Notes under the pieces: generated by a model
Databases searched by the model: none
Seen by the model: the letters and a program-made list of their open reading frames with translations, nothing else
Told to the model about the DNA's origin: nothing
Part shown: positions 1 to 7,946 of the stretch, piece after piece
Position numbering within the stretch: position 1 is the stretch's first letter
How the letters are laid out: every line of letters starts with the position of its first letter
Source: an uncultured Roseburia sp.
GTDB lineage: Bacteria; Bacillota; Clostridia; Lachnospirales; Lachnospiraceae
Length of the DNA: 32,875 nucleotides
Assembly: GCA_910584215.1 (NCBI GenBank)
Contig: CAJTYI010000005.1
Coordinates: 1 to 32,875 of the forward strand
Direction: 5' to 3'
Translations under genes and position numbers: made by a program

Positions 1-367
1 CCTGCAGCTATGCTGCCTGCCGGACGCCGCATTTACGCTGTGAATATAAAAGTTTTGTATTACTTCCGATAGAACAGCCATGCATATTTATTCATTTTGA
101 TGATATCAAGCAAAACGGCTAATAACCTATAGTTTTTAGATACTTCGTCCTGCCCTATTAATTTGTTTGTGTCGGGAAAGTCGGCAGTTAGCAGGCGATA
201 TTATTTTGTATCAGGGCAAGTGTCACGTATTATAATACACGTCAATTTTATGGAGGATAACATGAGTTACTAGGAAGTCCCATGATCGGTATAAAAAAGA
301 TATTGGGCAAATATAATCGAGAATTTTTTCTGTGATATGATATACTTATCTACAGGCGGTGAGATAA
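1..367. other. Left-edge intergenic region
   Basis: No gene is supported here. Frame 3 is open from the left edge to a stop at about 120 and could be the last 39 codons of a gene entering from outside, but no family is recognisable. A promoter-like stretch at 206-233 is followed by a good ribosome binding site (GGAGG at 252-256) and an ATG at 262 whose reading frame stops after three codons. An extended -10 sequence (TGATATGAT, 333-341) without a clear -35 lies just upstream of the AraC gene and may be its promoter. Confidence 0.5.
206..233 (+). promoter_or_regulatory. Putative sigma-A promoter ahead of a three-codon ORF
   Basis: TTGTAT (206-211) and TATTAT (228-233) are spaced by 16 bases; an overlapping TATAAT at 231-236 would give 19. 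Downstream lie GGAGG and ATG AGT TAC TAG (262-273). It may be the surviving front end of a decayed gene, or a very short leader peptide for the AraC gene 95 bases further on. Confidence 0.35.
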
Positions 368-1246
368 TTGGATGAAAGAATAGAAGCGGTTCAAAGGATG
401 CAGGAATACATTGAAGAACATCTGGGAGAGAATATTACCATTGGAGATCTGGCTAGGTGTTCTCTCTATTCTCCTTGGTATTCTTACCGGATCTTTGTCC
501 GGCTGCTTCAAATGACGCCGGCGGCATATATACGAAAACTGCGGTTATCCAGATCGGCCCTGCGCCTTCGGGATGATAAAGTCAAAATACTCACGGTCGC
601 GCTTGATGCTGGCTATGAAAGTGTGGACGGGTATCAGCGGGCGTTCAAGCGGGAGTTTGGCTGCAACCCCTATGAGTATGCTGTTTCTCCCAGACCGATT
701 TATCTCTTTCAGCCTTACGGAGTGAAATATAAACAACACAGAAAGGACGGTGCCACGATGGGGGAAGTGAAACATGTATTTATCCGGGAGGTAGAAAAAC
801 CGGAGAGAAAAGCAATCATCAAAAGAGGGAAAAAAGCAAAAGGTTACTGGGAATACTGCGAGGAAGTGGGCTGCGATGTGTGGGGGCTGCTGCGCAGCAT
901 GAAATCTATCAGCGGCGAACCCGTGTGTCTGTTTTTGCCGCCCAAGTACATGGTACCGGGGACTTCGGAGTATGTGCAGGGGGTGGAAGTGCCGATGGAT
1001 TATGCCGGCGAGATTCCGGCTGGATTTGACGTCATTGAGCTGCCGGCATGCAGCTATCTGATGTTTCAGGGCGAGCCTTTTGCAGAAGCTGATTACGTGG
1101 AAGCTATCCAGCAGCTATCCGGGGCAATCGAGAGGTATCATCCCGAGGCGGCAGGTTACAGATGGGACACGGAAAATCCCAGGATACAATTGGAACCGAT
1201 CGGCAGCAGGGGATATATAGAGTTACATGCGGTCAGGAAAATTTGA
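368..1246 (+). CDS. AraC-family regulator with GyrI-like effector-binding domain
   Basis: A 292-residue transcription factor. Residues about 5-105 are a two-helix-turn-helix AraC DNA-binding domain (IGDLARCSLYSPWYSYRIF for the first helix pair, the GYESVDGYQRAFKREFG pattern for the second). Residues about 128-292 resemble the GyrI-like/effector-binding domain that in Rob, SoxS-related and BmrR-type regulators binds small, often lipophilic cations or drugs. The domain order (DNA-binding first) is that of Rob-like proteins. The start is TTG at 368, because the nearby ATG at 372 is out of frame; the ribosome binding site GGCGGTGAG (355-363) sits four bases upstream. The next gene follows after 24 bases and has a nearly identical start context, so the two are probably one operon. 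It may control that gene, the exporter operon downstream, or both; this is inferred from position only. Confidence 0.88.
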   Translation: MDERIEAVQRMQEYIEEHLGENITIGDLARCSLYSPWYSYRIFVRLLQMTPAAYIRKLRLSRSALRLRDDKVKILTVALDAGYESVDGYQRAFKREFGCNPYEYAVSPRPIYLFQPYGVKYKQHRKDGATMGEVKHVFIREVEKPERKAIIKRGKKAKGYWEYCEEVGCDVWGLLRSMKSISGEPVCLFLPPKYMVPGTSEYVQGVEVPMDYAGEIPAGFDVIELPACSYLMFQGEPFAEADYVEAIQQLSGAIERYHPEAAGYRWDTENPRIQLEPIGSRGYIELHAVRKI

Positions 1247-1270
1247 TGGAATGGATCGGCGGTGAGGGCA

Positions 1271-1738
1271 TTGAAAAAAGCAGGCATTTTTATAAAAGCA
1301 CTTCTGGCTATCGCGGCGCTGTCAGCAGTCGGGACAATGCTATTTATTATCGCGAATGAAAAAGAGAAAAAAGAGAATGTGATACATACAGACACAGCGC
1401 CGATTTATCGTCATTTTCCGGGATTGCCGTCTACTGGTCAAATACAGTGGTGCAGCCGCACGTCGGAAGGAATCGGTTTGACGACGGTCTGGGTGTATGC
1501 ATTTTTGTTTTATGATCGCGATATCAGCGGAGCGTTCGGCGAAGCGGAGATCTTGGGTGAGGAACCGGATTTTTATTTCTCGCCCAAGCATCTTGCGCAG
1601 GACAGCGCCACATGGAGAAAGCTGGACGTGGCGGTGACGGCGTTTCAGGACGGAATCAAAGAAATGGAGAAGATGTCCGTATCGGTATATTTGAATGAGG
1701 AGGGAAACATTCTTTACCTAGAAGCGGTGGGGGACTAA
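1271..1738 (+). CDS. Small membrane-anchored protein of unknown function
   Basis: About 155 residues. The N-terminus is a basic start followed by one hydrophobic segment (around residues 5-27, IFIKALLAIAALSAVGTMLF), which is an uncleaved anchor or a signal peptide; the rest is soluble and probably outside the membrane. No family is recognised. Two in-frame starts exist: GTG at 1262 and TTG at 1271. TTG 1271 is preferred because GGCGGTGAG (1258-1266) lies exactly four bases before it, the same arrangement as at the AraC gene. It is followed by a strong terminator at 1822-1858, which closes a two-gene unit with the regulator. The function is unknown; a sensory or accessory role to the AraC protein is possible but unsupported. 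Confidence 0.6.
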   Translation: MKKAGIFIKALLAIAALSAVGTMLFIIANEKEKKENVIHTDTAPIYRHFPGLPSTGQIQWCSRTSEGIGLTTVWVYAFLFYDRDISGAFGEAEILGEEPDFYFSPKHLAQDSATWRKLDVAVTAFQDGIKEMEKMSVSVYLNEEGNILYLEAVGD

Positions 1739-1821
1739 GGATTCTTGGCATTACAATTTTATTAAAGTGTCGTCATCTCTATACAAAACCTTGAAAATGT
1801 ATAACAGGCGCCGACAGTTGG

Positions 1822-1858
1822 AAAAGATTGCATATTTTCAAATGCAGTCTTTTTTTTT
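1822..1858 (+). terminator. Rho-independent terminator of the AraC operon
   Basis: A 12-bp stem (AAAAGATTGCAT at 1822-1833 with ATGCAGTCTTTT at 1842-1853, one G-U pair), an 8-base loop and a run of T to 1858. It separates the regulator operon from the exporter operon. Confidence 0.85.
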
Positions 1859-1880
1859 ATAGTATCCTTTGCAAACAGCT

Positions 1881-1901
1881 TTTGGCGGCACTGTAGCCAA
1901 A
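1881..1901 (+). promoter_or_regulatory. Inverted repeat upstream of the MMPL exporter
   Basis: TTTGGC (1881-1886) and GCCAAA (1896-1901) are separated by 9 bases, about 40 bases before the exporter start. It could be an operator, for example for the upstream AraC protein, or a leader hairpin. No clear -35/-10 pair was found next to it. Confidence 0.3.
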
Positions 1902-1942
1902 GTTGTGGAATCAAGAAAAAGGCAGTGCAGAAATGAGGGGAC

Positions 1943-4087
1943 ATGATTAAATTCGGAAAATGGGTCGTGAAGTTTCGGATACCGATTATTGTATTAAGCT
2001 TTTTGCTTCTGATACCCACCGGAATCTGTTATCTGAACACCAGAATCAATTACGATATCTTATCCTACCTGCCGGAAGATATCGAGACCATGAAAGGGCA
2101 GGACATTTTGCTGGAGGAATTCGGCACCGGGGCTTTTTCGGTTTCGGTCATACAGGGGATGGAGGATAAGGATATCGTCACGCTGGAGGGACAGATCAAA
2201 GAAGTGGCGCATGTCAAAGACGTGATCTGGTACGGTTCTTTGGCGGATATCTCCGTACCGATGGAGTTTTTGCCGGAGAAGATCAGCGAGGAGTTAAAAA
2301 ACGCGGATTCGGGAAGCCAGCTGATGATCATTACGTTTGATACTTCGATGTCGGCGGATGAGACACTGGACGCTATCGAGGAAATCCGCGGCCTGACTGA
2401 CAAACAGTGCCTGCTTAGCGGCATGTCGGCGGTGGTGGCGGATATCAAAAATATCTGCAACAGCGAGGTACTCATCTATGTGGCGATAGCCGCAGGGCTG
2501 TCCGCGTTGATTCTGGCGGTGACGATGGATTCCTTTATGATTCCGGTCATATTCCTGCTCAGTATCGGCATGGCGATCATCTATAACCTGGGGACGAACT
2601 TTGTCGCCGGAGAGATCTCTTTCGTGACGCAGGCGCTGGCGGCCGTGTTGCAGCTGGCGGTGACGATGGATTACTCGATATTCCTCTGGCACAGCTATCA
2701 GGAAAATCAGGGGCGTTACCCCGGAGACAAGAAGCGCGCGATGGCGCACGCCATTTCGCAGACCTTATCCTCCGTGGTGGGAAGCTCGATCACCACGATC
2801 GCGGGATTCCTGGCCATGTGTTTTATGACGTTTACGCTGGGAAAAGATCTTGGCATCGTCATGGCGAAAGGCGTGGTGTTCGGCGTTATCGGGTGTGTGA
2901 CAATTCTGCCGTCGATGATACTGGTGTTTGACAAAGCATTTGAAAAAACCAGGCACCGTGCTCTGATGCCGAAATTTCGGGGCACAGGAGAATTTGTCAC
3001 CAGACATTTCTGGATTTTTATTATTTTGTTTTTGGTGATTGTAGGTCCCATGTATTACGGGCAGAGCAACAACCAGGTATATTACGATCTGATGGGAACG
3101 CTGCCCAAAGATCTGGAGAGCGTCATGGCGGGCAATGCGCTGGAGGAAGAGTTTGAAATGGGCGCTACCCATGTGATACTGGCAAGCAGCGATGTAAGCA
3201 GTAAAACGGCGCGCTCCATGGAGGAAGCGATTCGCGACGTCGATGGTGTAAAACTTTGCATGGGCTTAGATACGGTATTGGGGCCGGCAGTGCCCAAGGA
3301 GATGGTGCCCGACGACATCAAAGATATACTGGACAACGGAACATACCAGATGATCTATGTCATGTCCGAGTACAAGACGGGCAGCGATGAGGTGAACGCC
3401 CAGTGTGACGCCATCCGTGCGATTATTAAACAATATGACGACACGGCAATGCTGATCGGTGAGGCGCCCTGTACCCAGGATCTGATCACTATCACCGACA
3501 CGGATTTTAAGACGGTCAACGCGGCGTCGATCATCTTAATATTCATTATCATTGCTCTGGTATTAAAATCGGCTTCTCTGCCGGTCATTCTGGTGGCTGT
3601 GATCGAATTTGCGATTTTTATCAATATGGGAATTCCGCATTATACGGGGACGGTGCTTCCCTTTATCGCCTCCATTGTGATCGGGACGATTCAGCTTGGC
3701 GCGACCGTCGATTATGCGATTTTGACGACCAATAAATATAAGCGCGAGCGAAGCCGCGGAGCCGGAAAGAAAGACGCGATTGCCCGAGCGATAAACGGCG
3801 CGCTTCCTTCGGTATTTGTCAGTGCCCTCAGCTTCTTTGCGGCGACATTTGGCGTAGGGCTGTACTCGAGTATCGATATGATAAGCTCGCTGTGTATGCT
3901 GCTTGCGCGGGGCGCCGTCGTCAGTTTTGTGGTTGTCGCCCTGATATTGCCGGCTATGTTTGTTGTTTTTGACCGTCTTATCTGTGCAACCAGTGCAGGG
4001 TTTCGATACAAAACTGGTGCGGGAGCGAAAGATACTGCGGCAGGGGCGAAAGACATCAACGTAAAGGCGGAGGAAATGCATATTTGA
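1943..4087 (+). CDS. MMPL/RND-superfamily exporter
   Basis: A 714-residue membrane transporter of the MMPL (YdfJ-like) branch of the RND superfamily, which uses proton-motive force to export lipids, peptides or drugs. It has the two-fold RND layout: a first transmembrane helix at about 11-29, an extracytoplasmic loop (30-170), a cluster of helices to about 335, a second single helix near 355-372, a second external loop, and a final helix cluster (about 520-690). The charged intramembrane positions expected of the family are visible as LAVTMDYSIFL and, in the second half, LGATVDYAIL. GAGGGGA precedes the ATG. The next gene is a large repeat-rich extracytoplasmic protein 126 bases downstream; MMPL transporters in Firmicutes are often paired with such heptad-repeat proteins. 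The substrate is unknown. Confidence 0.9.
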   Translation: MIKFGKWVVKFRIPIIVLSFLLLIPTGICYLNTRINYDILSYLPEDIETMKGQDILLEEFGTGAFSVSVIQGMEDKDIVTLEGQIKEVAHVKDVIWYGSLADISVPMEFLPEKISEELKNADSGSQLMIITFDTSMSADETLDAIEEIRGLTDKQCLLSGMSAVVADIKNICNSEVLIYVAIAAGLSALILAVTMDSFMIPVIFLLSIGMAIIYNLGTNFVAGEISFVTQALAAVLQLAVTMDYSIFLWHSYQENQGRYPGDKKRAMAHAISQTLSSVVGSSITTIAGFLAMCFMTFTLGKDLGIVMAKGVVFGVIGCVTILPSMILVFDKAFEKTRHRALMPKFRGTGEFVTRHFWIFIILFLVIVGPMYYGQSNNQVYYDLMGTLPKDLESVMAGNALEEEFEMGATHVILASSDVSSKTARSMEEAIRDVDGVKLCMGLDTVLGPAVPKEMVPDDIKDILDNGTYQMIYVMSEYKTGSDEVNAQCDAIRAIIKQYDDTAMLIGEAPCTQDLITITDTDFKTVNAASIILIFIIIALVLKSASLPVILVAVIEFAIFINMGIPHYTGTVLPFIASIVIGTIQLGATVDYAILTTNKYKRERSRGAGKKDAIARAINGALPSVFVSALSFFAATFGVGLYSSIDMISSLCMLLARGAVVSFVVVALILPAMFVVFDRLICATSAGFRYKTGAGAKDTAAGAKDINVKAEEMHI

Positions 4088-4213
4088 TTTAATATGGAGC
4101 ATATAAAATCTTTTAAATAAAATTACAAACATCTGTCAATAGAAGGAAGAAAAAATTTAACATGAAAATATGTGGTACTTATTATGAAATTTTAGCAGAA
4201 AGGTGGAATTACC

Positions 4214-7200
4214 ATGAAGTTACCGGAATTAGTCAAAAGATTTGAGAAAAAATATCGGATTCGCATCGTGGCGGGCGTCCTGGTGGTGGCCTTAATTGGA
4301 ACGAGCGTATCAGCCTATGACGTGCACGGCGCCAGGGCAGCGGGAACAGAGACGGAGCAGAGCACGGGGCAGAATACACAGACGGGGCGAAATACCGAAC
4401 AGGGAGAAAAGACGGAGCAAAATACGGAGCAGGAAGCAGGGAGCGACGAGGAAGAGACGGCTGATCTGCTCAGGGATAAACTGGGCGATGCGCTCGATCA
4501 TATTAATATAGAGGAAAAGACGATCGGCAAGGAGGAGACCGTTTATGTGATCGCGGACAGCAACGGAAAGGTGAAAGAGATTATTGTCTCTGATCATCTG
4601 CACAACGAGGAGGGCACCAAAACGATAGAGGATGTTTCCACCCTGCGCGATATCGAAAATGTAAAGGGCGATGAGACATTTCACCAGAGCGGAGACCAGC
4701 TTACCTGGCAGGCGGACGGAAACGACATCTATTATCAGGGGACGTCCACAAAAGAATTGCCGGTCAGCCAGCAAATCACCTACTTTTTGGATGGCGAAGA
4801 AAGGAAACCGGAGGAGATGGCTGGAAAATCTGGCGAGGTGACGATTCGTTTCTCCTACACCAACAATGAGAGCGTGAAAACGAAGATTGACGGGGCGGAG
4901 ACGGAAGTATATGTGCCGTTTGTCGCTGTCAGCGGCATGGTGCTCAATGAGAATTTCACGCATGTAAAAGTTTCTAACGGTAAAGTGGTCGAGGACGGCA
5001 GCAAGACTTTGGTGGTGGGCTATACATTGCCGGGGTTAAAAGAGAGCCTTGCAGTGGAGGATGAGGATTTTGATAACGATGTAACGATCCCGCAATATCT
5101 TGAGGTCACGGCAGATGTGGAGAATTTTGAGCTCGGCATGACGATGACGGTGGTCGCTAACGCCATGGACTTTCTCAATATGAACGAGGTCAGTGATTTT
5201 TCTGATGCGGATAAATTGGTGGATACCTTGACGGACGCGGTGGGACAGCTGCAGGATGGTGCAGGCGCTCTCGCCGAGGGAACCGGCACGCTGCGCGATA
5301 AAATGGGAGAATTTGCGGATGGTGTCAGCACACTGCGCAAGGGCGTCTCCGATTACACCGACGGAGTTAAGCGGCTGGCCGACGGCATCTCCACATTTAA
5401 AAGCAGTGTGCCAACACTGTCAAACGGCGTTACGACGCTAAACAGCAGTGCAGCATCCATCTCGGAGGGAGTGGCTCTGCTCGATCGAACCTTAAATACC
5501 GCCTTTACTGACAAAGAAAAGAAGGATATGACAAAGGCGGTGACCGAAACCTTAGCCAAACAGGAGAAAAACATCAAAAAGAGTGCGGCGGAGAGTATAA
5601 AGGCACAGGAGAACAGCATTAAAAACCAGGCCGAGGCAGCAGTTGACGCGCAGGCTGAGGGCATCAAGACATTGGCTGAGGGAAGCGTCGACGCCCAGGC
5701 GGCGGGAATCAAGGCGCAGGCGGAAGGGACGGTGGATGCGCAGGCGGCAGGAATCAAGGCGCAGGCGGAAGGGACCGTAGATGCACAGGCCGACACGATT
5801 AAGGCGCAGGCGGAAGGGACCGTGGATGCGCAGGCTGAGGGCATCAAGGCACAGGCCGAGGCCGGCGTAACGGCGCAGGCGGATGCGATCAAAAACGCTG
5901 CGTCCGCCGGGGTGGCGGCACAGAAGGAAACGCTTGAAAATGCGGCCGCGGCTTCGGTGCAGCAAAAAGCAGAAGAGATCAAAAATCAGGCACAGGCGGG
6001 TGTAAATGCCCAGGCAGCAGCGATTCAGGCGGCGGCGGTCGATACGGTCAACCAGACGTTCGCGGCGCAAAATTACGCTTCTATCAAGGGGCAGGCACAG
6101 CAGTCATTTTCTGAGAAGATGACCAACGCCGACACCATAAATGCCGTGGCAGCAGGGCTTGCGCAAAACGAGCAGATTGCCAATATGGTCGCGCAGGCGG
6201 CGCTCACGCAGGATATGAGGGCACAGCTTGAGGCGGCGGGAATCGCGGATGAGGCTTCCATGATCGCCTATATCAAAGGTACGCCGGAATATCAGGGAAC
6301 ACTTGGCAGTGTCACGCAGATGATGGCCGCCTCTGTTCTGGGCGGCGTGGTGACGGTGGCCGGTGACACCATCGGAACCAGCGTGGCGGACACGGCGCTC
6401 TCTGTGGCGCAGCAGACCGCGGGTACAGCGGCTTTGGCGGGGGCGCAGGGAGTGGCCGGTGATGTGGCGGTCGCTGCGGCGGAAGCTGCGGCGAAGGAAG
6501 CGGCCTATGCAGGAGCGCAGGGAGTAGCCGGCGACGTTGCCTTGGCGGGGGCGCAGGGAGTCGCAGGAACCGTAGCGCAGTCCGCGGCAAAGGCGGCGGC
6601 GGGAACGGCGGCGGTGTCGGGAGCGAAGGCAGCGGCGGGAACGGCGGCGGTGTCGGGAGCAAAGGCGGCAGCGGGAACAGCGGCGGTGTCAGGGGCAGCC
6701 GAGGCGGCAAAGTCTGCCGCTTATGCAGGCGCGGTGGCAGCGGCGCCCGAGGCGGCAATTTCTGCGGCTGAGCAGACCAAACAGACGATTGCCTCTTCTA
6801 TCGAGGCCAAGAGCGCGAACGGGTACAGTCTTGTGACAGGGTCGGCGGCTCTTGCGGAGGGAACGAAGAGCCTTGCAGACGCGATGCCCAGTTTAATCAA
6901 CGGAATAGAACAGCTCTATACCGGAAGTCAGGCGCTGGTCTCCAATCATGTGAAATTAAATGACGGGACGAAGAGCCTTGCGGAGGGAACGGAAGCGGTA
7001 ATCGAAGGCGTCGGCAAGCTCGACGACGGAGCGAATGAGCTGGCAGACGGTGTGCTTAAGTTCAACGAAGAGGGAATCGAAAAAATATTGAACTCGTTCG
7101 ATGGCGACATTGAGCCGCTGTTAGAGCGTTTACAGGCGGTCATCGACGCGGGCAACGCATATCAGAGCTATACTTCGATTGCCGAAAGCACAAATGGAAG

Positions 7201-7249
7201 CGTTAAATTTATTTATCGCACGGAGGCAATCGTAAAGGAAGAGGACTAA
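4214..7249 (+). CDS. Large extracytoplasmic repeat protein, YhgE/Pip-like heptad-repeat type
   Basis: A 1011-residue protein with an N-terminal hydrophobic segment (about residues 18-35) that is a signal peptide or anchor, then an E/T/Q-rich linker, a globular region (about 90-330) and a very long repeat region. Repeats of the X-X-X-Leu-X-X-Gly kind (such as LAEGTGTL and LADGIS) occur at about 340-425 and again at about 890-970. Between them lie a 15-residue repeat (GIKAQAEGTVDAQAA-type, residues about 477-565) and alanine/glycine-rich repeats (GAQGVAGDVA and GTAAVSGAKAAA types, about 735-840). Unlike classic YhgE/Pip proteins, no transmembrane cluster is seen at the C-terminus, so only the N-terminus can anchor it. 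The strong AAAGGTGG site precedes the ATG. It is likely a partner of the MMPL exporter just upstream, perhaps a long coiled-coil stalk reaching into the wall. The function is not established. Confidence 0.75.
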   Translation: MKLPELVKRFEKKYRIRIVAGVLVVALIGTSVSAYDVHGARAAGTETEQSTGQNTQTGRNTEQGEKTEQNTEQEAGSDEEETADLLRDKLGDALDHINIEEKTIGKEETVYVIADSNGKVKEIIVSDHLHNEEGTKTIEDVSTLRDIENVKGDETFHQSGDQLTWQADGNDIYYQGTSTKELPVSQQITYFLDGEERKPEEMAGKSGEVTIRFSYTNNESVKTKIDGAETEVYVPFVAVSGMVLNENFTHVKVSNGKVVEDGSKTLVVGYTLPGLKESLAVEDEDFDNDVTIPQYLEVTADVENFELGMTMTVVANAMDFLNMNEVSDFSDADKLVDTLTDAVGQLQDGAGALAEGTGTLRDKMGEFADGVSTLRKGVSDYTDGVKRLADGISTFKSSVPTLSNGVTTLNSSAASISEGVALLDRTLNTAFTDKEKKDMTKAVTETLAKQEKNIKKSAAESIKAQENSIKNQAEAAVDAQAEGIKTLAEGSVDAQAAGIKAQAEGTVDAQAAGIKAQAEGTVDAQADTIKAQAEGTVDAQAEGIKAQAEAGVTAQADAIKNAASAGVAAQKETLENAAAASVQQKAEEIKNQAQAGVNAQAAAIQAAAVDTVNQTFAAQNYASIKGQAQQSFSEKMTNADTINAVAAGLAQNEQIANMVAQAALTQDMRAQLEAAGIADEASMIAYIKGTPEYQGTLGSVTQMMAASVLGGVVTVAGDTIGTSVADTALSVAQQTAGTAALAGAQGVAGDVAVAAAEAAAKEAAYAGAQGVAGDVALAGAQGVAGTVAQSAAKAAAGTAAVSGAKAAAGTAAVSGAKAAAGTAAVSGAAEAAKSAAYAGAVAAAPEAAISAAEQTKQTIASSIEAKSANGYSLVTGSAALAEGTKSLADAMPSLINGIEQLYTGSQALVSNHVKLNDGTKSLAEGTEAVIEGVGKLDDGANELADGVLKFNEEGIEKILNSFDGDIEPLLERLQAVIDAGNAYQSYTSIAESTNGSVKFIYRTEAIVKEED
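5642..5890 (+). repeat. 45-bp in-frame tandem repeat
   Basis: About five copies of a 45-bp unit inside the heptad-repeat gene; for example the AATCAAGGCGCAGGCGGAAG motif recurs at 5707 and 5752, exactly 45 bases apart. Each unit codes for 15 residues. The central copies are nearly identical and the outer ones diverged, which suggests recent expansion. Confidence 0.85.
6421..6730 (+). repeat. Alanine/glycine-rich repeats, including a 36-bp tandem unit
   Basis: A GAQGVAGDVA-type unit occurs three times (about 6440, 6510 and 6548), followed by about three copies of a 36-bp unit (starting at 6601, 6637 and 6673) coding for GTAAVSGAKAAA. The copies are nearly identical at DNA level. The proline-rich open frame on the opposite strand is only the complement of this array. 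Confidence 0.8.
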
Positions 7250-7294
7250 TGGAGAAACGGCGGGGCGATTGCGGTTCGAGTTGGGAGGTGCCCG

Positions 7295-7873
7295 ATGAAC
7301 TGGTTGGAAAATCTGATAATTGTAGCGGGAATCTCGTTGGAACTGTTTGCGGCGATGGAGAGCCAGGGTTCCCTAGTGGCAAGAGTAGACAAAAAACATC
7401 TCTGCCAGATCTGTGGATTTGTGGCGGTGTGGCAGATGGCGGCGGCTCTCACCGGCTATCTGATGGTCGCCTGGGTCTATCAAAACGAGCGGGCCTATGA
7501 CGAGCGGTTTGTGGGAATTGTCATGGCGGCAGTTATTCTCTTTGCCGCCGGAATCAGACTTCTCGTAAAGGCCGTAAAAAACGAACGGGTGCAGGAACAC
7601 CTCGAACGGCACCTGGATTTTAAAAAGTTTGTACACATGGCGGCGGTCGGAGGGATTCACATGCTGCTGGCCGGAACCGCATTTGGCTGTCTTTCCACAC
7701 AGATCTGGCTGATGCTGTCGGTGGTCGCCACGGTGACAGTCGCGGTGATCGTCTTGGGCATGTATACCGGATATTATCTCGGGTTTCGGCATAAAGCGAA
7801 AGCGTATATCGGCGGGGCAGTGCTGCTGTGGATTGCCGGTCTTGACCTTGTAGTAGGGCATATCATTTGGTAA
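7295..7873 (+). CDS. Six-helix membrane protein, divergent MntP-like
   Basis: A 192-residue protein with about six hydrophobic segments in two halves. Length, spacing and local motifs resemble the MntP (DUF204) manganese exporter: an N-terminal IIVAGISLELFAAM segment in the place of LAIGLSMDAFAV, a central charged cytoplasmic stretch (AVKNERVQEHLERHLDFKK), and a C-terminal GYYLGFRHKAKAYIGG segment. Two acidic positions that are normally Asp in MntP appear as Glu (around residue 15) and as a non-acidic GGIHML stretch in the second half, so manganese transport may be lost or altered. GGGAGGTG precedes the ATG. It starts 45 bases after the repeat protein and probably belongs to that operon. An alternative is a LysE-like or uncharacterised small transporter. 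Confidence 0.55.
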   Translation: MNWLENLIIVAGISLELFAAMESQGSLVARVDKKHLCQICGFVAVWQMAAALTGYLMVAWVYQNERAYDERFVGIVMAAVILFAAGIRLLVKAVKNERVQEHLERHLDFKKFVHMAAVGGIHMLLAGTAFGCLSTQIWLMLSVVATVTVAVIVLGMYTGYYLGFRHKAKAYIGGAVLLWIAGLDLVVGHIIW

Positions 7874-7888
7874 AATGATATGCCCTAC
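7853..7888. terminator. Perfect 16-bp hairpin between convergent genes
   Basis: GTAGGGCATATCATTT (7853-7868) and its exact complement (7873-7888) flank a 4-base loop; the stop codon of the MntP-like gene is at the loop. It lies between two converging genes, where a bidirectional terminator is expected, although no T-run follows on either side. It may instead protect the transcript 3' end. Confidence 0.6.
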
Positions 7889-7946
7889 AGGCTTGTTCTG
7901 AGCATTTCCTTTGACTTGAATATCTTAAAAATATAATCGTTCTCTT

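Noticed and set aside
4..16. Short palindrome GCAGC-TAT-GCTGC at the left edge
   Set aside because: Only 5 bp per arm, no T-run, and possibly inside a gene cut by the window edge.
5642..6730. Repeat arrays resembling a CRISPR
   Set aside because: The 45-bp and 36-bp units are contiguous and in frame, without unique spacers, and code for protein repeats.
6312..6758. Proline-rich 148-codon open frame on the minus strand
   Set aside because: It is the complement of the Ala/Gly repeat array in the plus-strand repeat gene; composition alone keeps it open.
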